DNA of 64,000 bases from Tolypothrix brevis GSE-NOS-MK-07-07A. Its GTDB lineage: Bacteria > Cyanobacteriota > Cyanobacteriia > Cyanobacteriales > Nostocaceae. Both the position numbers and the translations under genes were made by a program. The notes under the pieces are model-generated. The model had not been told where the DNA came from and did no database searches. It saw nothing but the letters and a program-made list of their open reading frames with translations. The DNA lies in contig JAHHIJ010000007.1 of NCBI GenBank assembly GCA_019358985.1, positions 1 through 64,000 on the forward strand. Reading direction: 5' to 3'. Shown here one piece after another: positions 17,350 to 25,271 of the stretch (positions are counted from its first letter, which is position 1; the number at the start of each line of letters is the position of its first letter).

Positions 17350-17812
17350 TACGGTTATTTATTTAAAGTAGCGAGCAAGCAATATATTAACGATTTTTAT
17401 ATAAAATCGAAATAAACAAACAATGAACTTATAACGAATTTAATAACATTCGTTAGGTGACTTGCCAATTGTTGCTTCGGTATCTTTAGGCTTAACGGAA
17501 ATTTAATAAAGCTTCTTTGAAACTTTATTTAATTTGTGTCGTCAATATAAACGATAAAGATTCTTTCTCAACTGGGGCTGTTTTAACTTTATACAATACT
17601 GTGTTTCTACCTCACAGTATTAACATTCAAGAAACTTTGTCATAGCAAGCCCCGCTCCAAATCTGTAAAAAATCATGGTGTAAATTATGACTTACTTTGT
17701 GACATTGTGCAAAAAAGCTTTGCCAGCTTAACGGTTGAAGAAAAAAAAACTACTGCATATCTTATTTGAGTGCACCCGACTTACTTAAGTGTGGTCTATT
17801 GAGGTATCAACC
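17350..17812. other. Intergenic region with a decayed gene copy
   Basis: Divergent promoter region between the STAND gene and the small gene at 17813. It is AT-rich. The only structure found is the decayed copy of the downstream gene at 17687-17758. Confidence 0.7.
17687..17758 (+). pseudogene. Decayed duplicate of the 5' end of the gene at 17813
   Basis: ATGACT...GTGACATTGTGCAAAAA...AACGGTTGAAG aligns with ATGACT...GTGACGTTGTGCAAAAA...AACAGTTGAAG of the intact gene, with small deletions that break the frame (stop after 13 codons). Confidence 0.7.
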
Positions 17813-18007
17813 ATGACTCGAATTCGTGACGTTGTGCAAAAAGCGCTATCCACTGGCTATCTAACAGTTGAAGCCGAAAATCAACTACGACATTTACTGA
17901 CAACCCGGTATGACTTAGAAGACTTTAAAGCCTTTATGAGCTTGCAAGAAGCCGCGATGATGGGCAAAGTCAAGCAGGAGTCTCGCGAACAAAGATGTAG
18001 TATTTAG
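17813..18007 (+). CDS. Small conserved-looking cytosolic protein, 64 aa
   Basis: MTRIRDVVQKALSTGYLTVE begins a compact, helical protein ending KQESREQRCSI. The start is set by GAGG nine bases upstream of the ATG at 17813; the longer frame to 17789 lacks a start context. I recall similar short cyanobacterial proteins but no function. A broken duplicate lies 126 bp upstream, supporting a once-tandem pair. Confidence 0.75.
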   Translation: MTRIRDVVQKALSTGYLTVEAENQLRHLLTTRYDLEDFKAFMSLQEAAMMGKVKQESREQRCSI

Positions 18008-18029
18008 TACATAAATGCCGCATTTTTAC

Positions 18030-18734
18030 TTAAGAGGGCGATCGCTTATCGTCATCAACAGAGTCGTCATCATCAAAAAATCCCCAATCATCATCATCAT
18101 TCTTCTGATTGGTAGTCGCCGGTGGTTGATAAGGCGGTATGATTACTCGGTAATCAGCATCGTAAACTGATTCAGTTTTTCCTACTCCAGAATTTTTTGG
18201 TTGGCGGTAGCTGTAGGAATAAACTGAACCAGATTGAGAACTACTTTTGGGTTGTTGTTGACGTTCGTAACTTTGATCTCTATCTTGTATGTTTTCCGAA
18301 CTGGGATTAGGCTCAACATTAGACTTCTCTTCAAAGTCCCAATCATCATCTGTAGTATTATTTGTGTCCCAATCATCTGCTTCATCAGTGCTTCTAGACT
18401 CTGTTCTACTAGCTGGGGGTGGAGGGTTGACAGGAGGACGGGAAAATGTTTCTTCTCTAGGGGTTTGCTTATTCCGAGGTGAAGCAGCTGGTGATTTCAG
18501 TCGAGTTGGGCGTTGTTGTCGATCTAAATAAGTGGAAAAATTAAATAAGCTGCTGATAAATACAGATGTAACAGCTCCAGCAGTTGTACTAAATAAAATC
18601 CACATCGCCAATGGCAAAGGTTGAGTCCGTATCCCTAAAAATACTAACGGTAGAACAGGCGACCAGTTTTGCGCTAACAATAGCGTTAGTCCTCCCAGTA
18701 CCGTCACTAATAAAATTAAGCGAATGATATCCAT
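18030..18734 (-). CDS. LapA/DUF1049 domain membrane protein
   Basis: Two N-terminal membrane helices (about 4-20 and 40-62; QNWSPVLPLVFLGIRTQPLP between them) are typical of LapA-domain (DUF1049) proteins. A long disordered cytosolic tail follows, rich in Asp, Ser and Pro and ending in WGFFDDDDSVDDD. The tail is strongly acidic and low-complexity. Function in cyanobacteria is unknown to me; in other bacteria LapA assists membrane and LPS assembly. Confidence 0.8.
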   Translation of the reverse strand: MDIIRLILLVTVLGGLTLLLAQNWSPVLPLVFLGIRTQPLPLAMWILFSTTAGAVTSVFISSLFNFSTYLDRQQRPTRLKSPAASPRNKQTPREETFSRPPVNPPPPASRTESRSTDEADDWDTNNTTDDDWDFEEKSNVEPNPSSENIQDRDQSYERQQQPKSSSQSGSVYSYSYRQPKNSGVGKTESVYDADYRVIIPPYQPPATTNQKNDDDDWGFFDDDDSVDDDKRSPS

Positions 18735-18771
18735 ATAAAAAGAAGGGGTAAAGGTAATTTCACAGAGGGGA

Positions 18772-18910
18772 GCAGGGGGAGTAGGGGGAGTAGGGGGAGC
18801 AGGGGGAGTAGGGGGAGTAGGGGGAGTAGGGGGAGATGAAGAATTAATTCCTTTGCCCTTTACCCTTTACCCCTTCTCAAATTGCCCAATGCCCAATGCC
18901 CATTGCCCTT
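18772..18910. repeat. 9-bp G-rich tandem repeat and heptamer repeats
   Basis: Seven consecutive 9-bp units of GTAGGGGGA/GCAGGGGGA (18772-18834), then pyrimidine tracts and CCCAATG heptamers (about 18884-18910) of the short tandem repeat type known in Nostocales. No gene is present. Confidence 0.9.
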
Positions 18911-18924
18911 TTCCCTTTTCCCTT

Positions 18925-19545
18925 CTATTTTCTCCCTTGCCAGCGTTGAAGTGGGATGCAGTCAATATCCAATTGATCTAAAGTACGAGCAACAACAAAA
19001 TCAACTAAATCTAAGATTGTTTGCGGATTGTGATACCAAGCAGGAATAGCGGGGACAATTCTTGCCCCGACTTCTGCCAAAGCAGTCAAATTACGCAGGT
19101 GAATCAGGCTAAAAGGAGTTTCACGGGGGACGATAATCAGCTTTCGACCTTCTTTAAGCTGGACATCTGCTGCCCGTTCCAATAAGTCGGAACTCAACCC
19201 AGCGGCTAGCTTGGCTACAGTGCTCATACTGCATGGAATGACAATCATCCCCAAGGTACGAAAAGAACCACTGGCAATATTGGCTCCAACATCACCCCAA
19301 GCATGGCAGTTTAGTTTGCCCCCTGCTTCAACTCCAGCTTGCTGTCGCCAAAATTGCTCTTGCTGAACGGGTTCTACTGGCATCCGAATATTCTGTTCTG
19401 ATTGCCACACCATGTAACTTGACTTGGAGGCAACTAGTTCAATTTCATAGTCGGCTGACAGCAGAAATTTTATCGCTCGAACGGCGTAAATTAAACCTGA
19501 TGCACCTGATATGCCTAAGATAATTGGTTGTTGTTTGTTTAACAC
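18925..19545 (-). CDS. ubiX: UbiX-type flavin prenyltransferase
   Basis: Makes prenylated FMN, the cofactor of UbiD-type decarboxylases, from FMN and dimethylallyl phosphate. The 206-aa length is normal. Key features are the flavoprotein start ILGISGASGLIYAVRA, the IPCSMSTVAKLAAGLSSDLL motif, ERAADVQLKEGRKLIIVPRE, and ETPFSLIHLRNL. The start is GTG (19543-19545). It lies just downstream of the RNase R gene on the same strand, separated by about 100 bp of G-rich repeat. Confidence 0.93.
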   Translation of the reverse strand: MLNKQQPIILGISGASGLIYAVRAIKFLLSADYEIELVASKSSYMVWQSEQNIRMPVEPVQQEQFWRQQAGVEAGGKLNCHAWGDVGANIASGSFRTLGMIVIPCSMSTVAKLAAGLSSDLLERAADVQLKEGRKLIIVPRETPFSLIHLRNLTALAEVGARIVPAIPAWYHNPQTILDLVDFVVARTLDQLDIDCIPLQRWQGRK

Positions 19546-19555
19546 GCTTTTTTAG

Positions 19556-19598
19556 TAGGGAGAGGGGGAGAGGGGGGAGGGGGGAGGGGGGAAAGAAG
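19556..19598. repeat. G-rich low-complexity tract
   Basis: GTAGGGAGAGGGGGAGAGGG and continuing purine runs, followed by CCCTATGCCCCATGCCCC-type heptamers up to the RNase stop codon. Potential G-quadruplex or triplex former. Confidence 0.8.
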
Positions 19599-19644
19599 AA
19601 TTATTCCCCTTGTTCCATGCACAATGCCCTATGCCCCATGCCCC

Positions 19645-22017
19645 TTATTCATCATCACCATATGGTTCTAGGTCTTGAGACTCCATTTCATTGGATAAGT
19701 ACATATTTGATACTTCGCCATTGGAGCCGTTTATACCTCTGCCTGAGGGGATACCATCGCTGCCTACGGTGACTAAATCAATTTGCTGGCGGTAGTAATC
19801 GACACTTTTAACTTGTACGGCTACGCGATCGCCTAATCTGTAAGAAGCCCGATTTTTGCGACCAAATAGCGCTTGTTGTCGAGCGCGGTACTCATACCAA
19901 TCATCTTTAAGCGAGCTAACGTGTACGAGTCCTTCGACTCGTAAAGGCACTTTCACATTACCGCTTTCTTTGTCTTCGGTTGCTGGTACTTCAATTTCTA
20001 CAAAGAAGCCGTAAGATTGAACACCAGTAATTACACCGCTGAAAACCTCGCCGATGCGCTGTTTCATCAAAGAAGCTCTTTGTAACCCAGCTAAATCAGC
20101 TTCGGCTTCTTGGACTTCTTTTTCTCTGTCGTTGATTTGGACGATTACCCTTGTCAACTCGCTTTGCAGTTCTTGTTGCAATTCTGGGGGTAAAACGTTC
20201 CAGTTGATTTCACTGTGGCTTACGGAATGACACAAATTAACGCGCTCTTTCACACGGGTGTTGCGGCGATCGCGTCCATGTTCCAGTAGTGAATAATACA
20301 CTCTTTGGATGAGTAAATCTGGATACCGCCGCAACGGTGAAGTGCAGTGGATATACTCACTTAGCGCCAAACCAAAGTGAGAGCCTTTATTTGTGCTGTA
20401 AGAAGCTGGCTTGAGTGTATCTTGCAACAAGTAAGTCAAAACTTGTTCTGATGGCGATTCGGCAAAAGCTCTAGTCAATTGTTGATAGTCTAAAGGTTGG
20501 ATATCTACTTCTGCTTCTAGTGACAGTTCCACGCCTAAATTAATCGCTAATTTTAGCATTTCCTGGACATCTTCCGAATCGGGTGCGCCTTGAACTCGCC
20601 AAATAGCAGGAATGCCTAAAGCGTTTAAATGATTTGCCATCAGTTGATTAACAAGTAGCACGAATTCTGTTAAGAGCGATCGCACAGGTAAATCATTGAC
20701 TACGGCACATCCTAAAATACCTTCATCGTTGTAAGGATTTTGGTTGGGTGGCAGATTTAATTGTAAGCTACCTCGACTCAGCCGCACTTGTTTGACTGCT
20801 TGCTGCAAAGCTTGCAGTTCTTGTAACATCTGGACTACTTCTTCTGATCCCTTATTTTTTCCTTTCGTAGGTTTACTTACTTGCCCTGTTAAAATTGCTT
20901 CTGCTTGTTGTTCGCTGATGTGTTCGTCTACTTTAATGACACCCTTTTGAATTTCCCAGTCTAGGACTTCTTGTGATTGTGAATCAAAGGTAATTAAAAA
21001 AGAGATGCTTAAGCGATCGCTTCCCACAACTAAAGAACAGCGTTCTGCCACAGATGACGGCAACATTGGCAGCACGACTTCACCGAGATATACTGACCTA
21101 CCCCGCTTAATTGCTTCGCGATCGAGAGCTTCATCTGGTAAAACGTAGTGACAAACATCAGTAATGTGAAAACCTAATCGCGAGTATCCCTCTGGAGTTT
21201 TCTCGAAAGTCAAGGCATTTTCTATTACTTGGGAATCTTTTGTACTGCCAATAGTTAGGGTAAATAAATCACGATAATCCTGACGATTTTTTAAATCAGC
21301 TTTTAACAGCTTTTTCGGCAACTTAGCGGCAGCATCGTTAACTGACTCTGGGAAAGTACGGGAAAGGTCGTGCTTACAAGTTACCAAATCGATATCAGCA
21401 GCAGCTTCGGCATCGCTACCGAGAATTTGCACGACTCGACCGACAGGGGGATATTGCGCTAAAGGGTAACGCAAAACTTCGACATGGGCAAGATGGTCGA
21501 TCGCCTCTTCCAATTTCATCCCACTAGCTAGCAGTTTCAGTTCAAACAGCAAGCGATCGTCCAGGGGAATGGCACGAAAACCGCTTTCTACTTGTTTAAT
21601 TCGAGCTAGCAATGTGTGATTGGAGCGTTCGAGAATTAGTTTCACCTCTCCTTCGGGGGAGCGGCGCCGACTACCTTCTTTGAGAACTCGGACTAAAACG
21701 CGATCGCCATTCCAAGCATTACTCAGATGACTTTCGCGAATATAAATATCCTCCGCACCTTCGGTATCCTGAATCGCGAAACAAAAGCCTTTACTAGAAC
21801 AGCGCAGCTTTGCTTCGATGATTCCCTCTTCTGTCACACGACGGTATTTGCCGCGTTCTTTGACTAAAAGCCCGACTTTTTCCAGAACTTCTAAAGTAAT
21901 TTGAAGTTTTTGTAAACTATCTTCATCTTCACAGCCAAGTTTTTTTTCCAAAACTTTGCGAGCAACCAACTTATCATCGGTAAAATTGGCAAGTAATGTA
22001 GCGATTGAAAATTCCAT
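19645..22017 (-). CDS. rnr: Ribonuclease R/RNase II family exoribonuclease
   Basis: Processive 3'-5' exoribonuclease. At 790 aa the order is: N-terminal winged-helix-like segment, two cold-shock-type OB folds (about 70-190), the catalytic RNB domain (about 225-560) with GYSRLGFHITDVCHYVLPDE carrying the acidic residues and SEYIHCTSPLRRYPDL, then a C-terminal S1 domain (GEVFSGVITGVQSYGFFVEI). An acidic tail ends in DLEPYGDDE. The ATG at 22017 fits. ubiX follows on the same strand. Confidence 0.94.
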   Translation of the reverse strand: MEFSIATLLANFTDDKLVARKVLEKKLGCEDEDSLQKLQITLEVLEKVGLLVKERGKYRRVTEEGIIEAKLRCSSKGFCFAIQDTEGAEDIYIRESHLSNAWNGDRVLVRVLKEGSRRRSPEGEVKLILERSNHTLLARIKQVESGFRAIPLDDRLLFELKLLASGMKLEEAIDHLAHVEVLRYPLAQYPPVGRVVQILGSDAEAAADIDLVTCKHDLSRTFPESVNDAAAKLPKKLLKADLKNRQDYRDLFTLTIGSTKDSQVIENALTFEKTPEGYSRLGFHITDVCHYVLPDEALDREAIKRGRSVYLGEVVLPMLPSSVAERCSLVVGSDRLSISFLITFDSQSQEVLDWEIQKGVIKVDEHISEQQAEAILTGQVSKPTKGKNKGSEEVVQMLQELQALQQAVKQVRLSRGSLQLNLPPNQNPYNDEGILGCAVVNDLPVRSLLTEFVLLVNQLMANHLNALGIPAIWRVQGAPDSEDVQEMLKLAINLGVELSLEAEVDIQPLDYQQLTRAFAESPSEQVLTYLLQDTLKPASYSTNKGSHFGLALSEYIHCTSPLRRYPDLLIQRVYYSLLEHGRDRRNTRVKERVNLCHSVSHSEINWNVLPPELQQELQSELTRVIVQINDREKEVQEAEADLAGLQRASLMKQRIGEVFSGVITGVQSYGFFVEIEVPATEDKESGNVKVPLRVEGLVHVSSLKDDWYEYRARQQALFGRKNRASYRLGDRVAVQVKSVDYYRQQIDLVTVGSDGIPSGRGINGSNGEVSNMYLSNEMESQDLEPYGDDE

Positions 22018-22731
22018 GCAGTGAACCGACCTTTGGTCAAAACATCATTATTAGAAGGCACTTACGTCGAGAGAGAAGCACTATGAGCCGGCACTCAACC
22101 GGAGGTTTAGCCCTACCTCCAACAGAGACTGAAAGCGACCCTCGGACTTCTCACGACACGACAATTTCAGAGTTCACTACGAAAAATACCTTTCATCCAG
22201 CCAATCTTAACAAAGCACGAAGAATTGAAAATTTACCCCACTAGGTGATTATGCGACCAGTTTTTGAGAGATTTTGTTTATAAAACTCACTCATTCCAGT
22301 CTAAAAGCGCTATGCGGGGAAAATAGCAGGTGTTTGATTGTCTAGATTTCAGGTACTTTTACGGCATTACACTCTGATGTTTAACTAGGAAAAACTGCCG
22401 GCAAACCCAATTGTCCCATATGTAGAATCGGTAACAACTAGGTTAGCAGCGAAACCGCTCAGTGAGGAAGAACCATTACTTCATTATTGTAGATTTAGAG
22501 CGTACTTCTGTGAAACTAGTTCTGCATATTGGATTGGGTATTTAGTATAGCATTGAAGATAACACCACGTAGAGTTAGCCACAATTCGCAAAAAAGTTGT
22601 TCAAAAACAGCTTTGCTACAATCGGTACAAGCTATCGAGGTATATCAAACTGTTTTATTTAAAAGAGATCAAAGGTAAAAGATTTTTTCTTCCTTTCCCC
22701 TTTCCCTTTCCCCCTTACCCTTTTCACTATT
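22018..22731. other. Long divergent intergenic region upstream of RNase R
   Basis: In the leader of rnr, GACC AAA GGTC is close to the start codon and GGAGGTAGGGCTAAACCTCC (22099-22118, minus strand) can form a 6-bp stem, so a structured leader is possible. On the plus strand an ATG at 22083 opens a 53-codon frame (MSRHSTGGLALPP...) after GAGAGAG, but its codon content is unconvincing. A pyrimidine tract lies at 22690-22727. No RNA gene was recognised. Confidence 0.5.
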
Positions 22732-23538
22732 ATGTTGGCTCAATTCCAGAGCTTGTATCCCAACGGCAGTCTTATTTCTGAATTAGTACAAATTTCCTGT
22801 GGAAAATATATTGTCCGGGCAAGCGTACACATTGAAGGTGTAATTCGTGCTACTGGTATGGCAGCAGCAGAAACAGTCGAGGCAGCAGAAGATCAAGCAA
22901 GGAATCGAGCGCTGATGGTTTTGGGATTGACTTCCTCCGAATCGGAATCGACAGTATCCCCAAAATCAATACCCCAGGTGCAAAACAACCCTCATCCTGC
23001 TTTGAATACAACTGCCTCTGTTGTCAATTCTGTTCTTCAAACAGAAGCAGCTGCTTCTGAACAAATTCCATCACCAGTTTACGCACCCACTACACAACCA
23101 GAGGTGACTTCTTTAAGCGACACTTACAACCAAGACTTAGAGCCTCGCTTTGCTATGACTAGCAACCAAGAGCCAGAATTTGATATACCGATGCAAAATT
23201 GGGCTATGCTGGATGACGGCAGCGAACCTGAAGAGAATCCGTTACCAACGCCTGCTGCTAGTAACGTGAGACAATTTGCGCCCCGCAGTTCTACTCAACT
23301 TGAAGATGTCGCAAGTCCAAAAAGTAAGAGAAATAATAAAAGCCAACCTATAGACTTGTCCGATGTAATTGCGAAAACAGATGTCGAAATTGAGCGCTTA
23401 GGCTGGACAAAAGAACAAGGTAAGGAGCATCTGAAAAAAACCTATGGAAAGCCAGGACGCACTTTGCTGAGTCAAGAAGAATTACTGGACTTTCTCAGAT
23501 ATTTAGAATCTCAAGCAGATCCCATCGCGGGATTTTAA
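22732..23538 (+). CDS. Cyanobacterial conserved protein with Rad52/dsRBD-like N-terminus
   Basis: At 268 aa this has a compact N-terminal domain (1-65: QISCGKYIVRASVHIEGVIR followed by GMAAAETVEAAEDQARNRAL) with an alternating strand-helix pattern reminiscent of small nucleic-acid binding folds. A long, poorly conserved Ser/Pro/Thr linker follows. The C-terminal segment (about 205-268) contains DVIAKTDVEIERLGWTKEQG and a lysine-rich KKTYGKPGRTLLSQEE motif. I do not recognise a named family. The 'Rad52-like' idea is only an impression. A pyrimidine-rich tract precedes the ATG and no clear ribosome binding site is visible. Confidence 0.7.
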   Translation: MLAQFQSLYPNGSLISELVQISCGKYIVRASVHIEGVIRATGMAAAETVEAAEDQARNRALMVLGLTSSESESTVSPKSIPQVQNNPHPALNTTASVVNSVLQTEAAASEQIPSPVYAPTTQPEVTSLSDTYNQDLEPRFAMTSNQEPEFDIPMQNWAMLDDGSEPEENPLPTPAASNVRQFAPRSSTQLEDVASPKSKRNNKSQPIDLSDVIAKTDVEIERLGWTKEQGKEHLKKTYGKPGRTLLSQEELLDFLRYLESQADPIAGF

Positions 23539-23546
23539 TTAAATTT

Positions 23547-23580
23547 GTAGTCAGCGCTTCAGCGCTGAAGCGCTAACTAC
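23547..23580. repeat. 34-bp palindrome of the GCGCTTCAGCGC family
   Basis: GTAGTCAGCGCTTCAGCGCT and its complement. It is the same family as the 53-bp array at 35454-35650 and the partial copy at 49026-49047. It lies between the convergent genes at 22732 and clpP and may terminate transcription. Confidence 0.9.
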
Positions 23581-23583
23581 GTA

Positions 23584-23699
23584 ATACCAATTTTACGTGA
23601 GGCTGCACATAACGCCCCTCAGGCTGGAAAGCCGCTGGCTCTACATACAAAGCCTGCCTACGCAGGCTAATTATATGCATCTTCATATGAAATCGGTAT
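23584..23699. mobile_element. MITE-like element (ATACC family), copy 1
   Basis: Starts ATACCAATTTTACGTGAGGC and ends TCATATGAAATCGGTAT, giving imperfect inverted ends of about 28 bp. An internal stem AGCCTGC/GCAGGCT is present. An inverted copy of 114 bp lies at 43930-44043. Both copies end within a few bases of a downstream gene's stop codon (clpP here). Confidence 0.85.
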
Positions 23700-23704
23700 A
23701 AGCT

Positions 23705-24319
23705 TTAATTACTACCAATAACAGCCATTGGACGGCTACCAGTGGCATGACGGTCAATCACAGAGTCAATTAAGCCATAGTTCTTGGCTTCCTCTGGCGA
23801 CATGAAGAAGTCGCGTTCGGTATCTTCAGCAATACGCTCAATCGGCTGACCTGTATGTTCGGCTAAAAACTCATTTAGCCTGCGCTTATGATATAAAATT
23901 TCCCGCGCTTGAATTTCAATATCAGTCGCTTGTCCTTGAGCGCCGCCAAGAGGTTGATGAATCATAATCCGAGAATTGGGTAGACTCATCCGCTTCCCCT
24001 TAGCACCTGCGCTGAGAAGAAAAGCACCCATACTCGCGGCTAATCCGGTACAAATTGTACAGACATCTGGGCGAATATGCTTCATAGTATCAAATATGCC
24101 CATACCAGCATTCACCGAACCACCTGGAGAATTAATGTACATATAAATGTCCTTCTCCGCATCTTCAGCATCTAAAAACAGCAGTTGGGCAACAATCAAG
24201 TTGGCTAGATTGCTATCAACTTGTTGTCCCAAAAAGATGATGCGCTCACGTAACAGCCGTGAGTAGATATCAAAGGCGCGTTCGCCCCGACCGGATTGTT
24301 CAATGACGATAGGAATCAT
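23705..24319 (-). CDS. clpP: ATP-dependent Clp protease proteolytic subunit
   Basis: Serine protease subunit of the Clp complex, forming heptameric rings with a ClpX/ClpC unfoldase. Of its 204 aa, catalytic Ser96 lies in [11 protein letters not shown] and His121 in MIHQPLGG; the Asp is in the region of [12 protein letters not shown]. The N-terminal [20 protein letters not shown] is standard for the family. Cyanobacteria carry several clpP paralogues and no clpX is adjacent, so the paralogue number cannot be assigned. Confidence 0.96.
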   Translation of the reverse strand: MIPIVIEQSGRGERAFDIYSRLLRERIIFLGQQVDSNLANLIVAQLLFLDAEDAEKDIYMYINSPGGSVNAGMGIFDTMKHIRPDVCTICTGLAASMGAFLLSAGAKGKRMSLPNSRIMIHQPLGGAQGQATDIEIQAREILYHKRRLNEFLAEHTGQPIERIAEDTERDFFMSPEEAKNYGLIDSVIDRHATGSRPMAVIGSN

Positions 24320-24605
24320 AAGCGCCTAGTTGTAGCTATTTTAAATATATTTTATCGATTACTGCCGTTGATTGATTTCGGTAATTACTCCTGAACTGGG
24401 GAATAGGGGGAATTTCATGATTCAAAAAGTCTCCTTGCCCTATGACCTATGCAATTTTGTCACGTAACTTTAACTTTCTTCAGCATTTTCACTAACAATT
24501 ATCCGGATGAGTCTACCTAAAGCTGTAAATCGATAGTACGAGGTGCAGTCGGGGTAATCAACCAAGAGTGCAATTGCCATCCACCCGAAGACATAGGAGC
24601 CTACC

Positions 24606-24761
24606 ATGCTGCCAAAACTTTTGCAAGCCGCTATCATCACGTTTCTACTTCACTTGTCAGCGGGACTTAGCCAAAATCCTTCTATTCATACTAAAACAGA
24701 ATTATCTTTAAATACAAAGCCGGTGCCAATGGTTAGCTGGGTATTTCCCTCTCTGCCATAA
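24606..24761 (+). CDS. Small putative secreted peptide, 51 aa
   Basis: Open frame with GGAG 10 bases before the ATG. MLPKLLQAAIITFLLHLSAG is signal-peptide-like, and the remainder (about 30 residues) ends MVSWVFPSLP. No family is recognised. The ribosome binding site and hydrophobic start argue for a gene, but its shortness keeps confidence low. Confidence 0.4.
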   Translation: MLPKLLQAAIITFLLHLSAGLSQNPSIHTKTELSLNTKPVPMVSWVFPSLP

Positions 24762-25271
24762 AGGTATAGTATTTGATAAGTTGTCGAGGTATGGGTAGTT
24801 GACAATTAAGTTCCTCGTCGCTAAAGTTCTCTGTATCTGGGCTTTTCTAGAGGTTAAACCCCAGTAGGATGATGAAAGATTTATCCGGAAAGTGAAATCG
24901 TATTAAACTGAGCAAAGAAGGATGCTAGCTAGTTGATGTGAAAGCTCTCTTATCTTCAACAAATGCTATAATTTTCCTATAGCTTCAATGCTTGTAAACA
25001 GTAAATATCAAGGTTAGAAACCTTTTTGGTAAACCTTACCTCTGTAAAACAAGTAGGTAACAGCGTCAAAAGAAATACTAATATTTACTGTTTCGTCCAT
25101 GAGTAGCGAAAACCAAGCACCAGGACAAAATATAAAGTGCACGAGGTGTAAACCTTGTGCATAGATTGATACGCCCTGGCTAAGAGAGAATCTTAGCTTG
25201 AGTATTTGTTAACATGCGTTGGGAATTGTTAACAAAAATGTATCGGTAATGTAACTACCGCTTTCTCAATC
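24762..25271. other. Long leader region upstream of the thioredoxin-domain gene
   Basis: Two hairpins are visible: TGCACGAGGT/ACCTTGTGCA (about 25138-25161) and GCTAAGA/TCTTAGC (about 25179-25197). A 21-codon frame at 25100 (MSSENQAPGQNIKCTRCKPC) overlaps the first hairpin, an arrangement that would suit a leader peptide. Nothing else is recognised. Function is not established. Confidence 0.4.

Noticed and set aside
22083-22244. 53-codon frame upstream of RNase R
   Set aside because: A weak purine-rich site precedes it, but composition is not protein-like and it may be part of a structured leader; not called.
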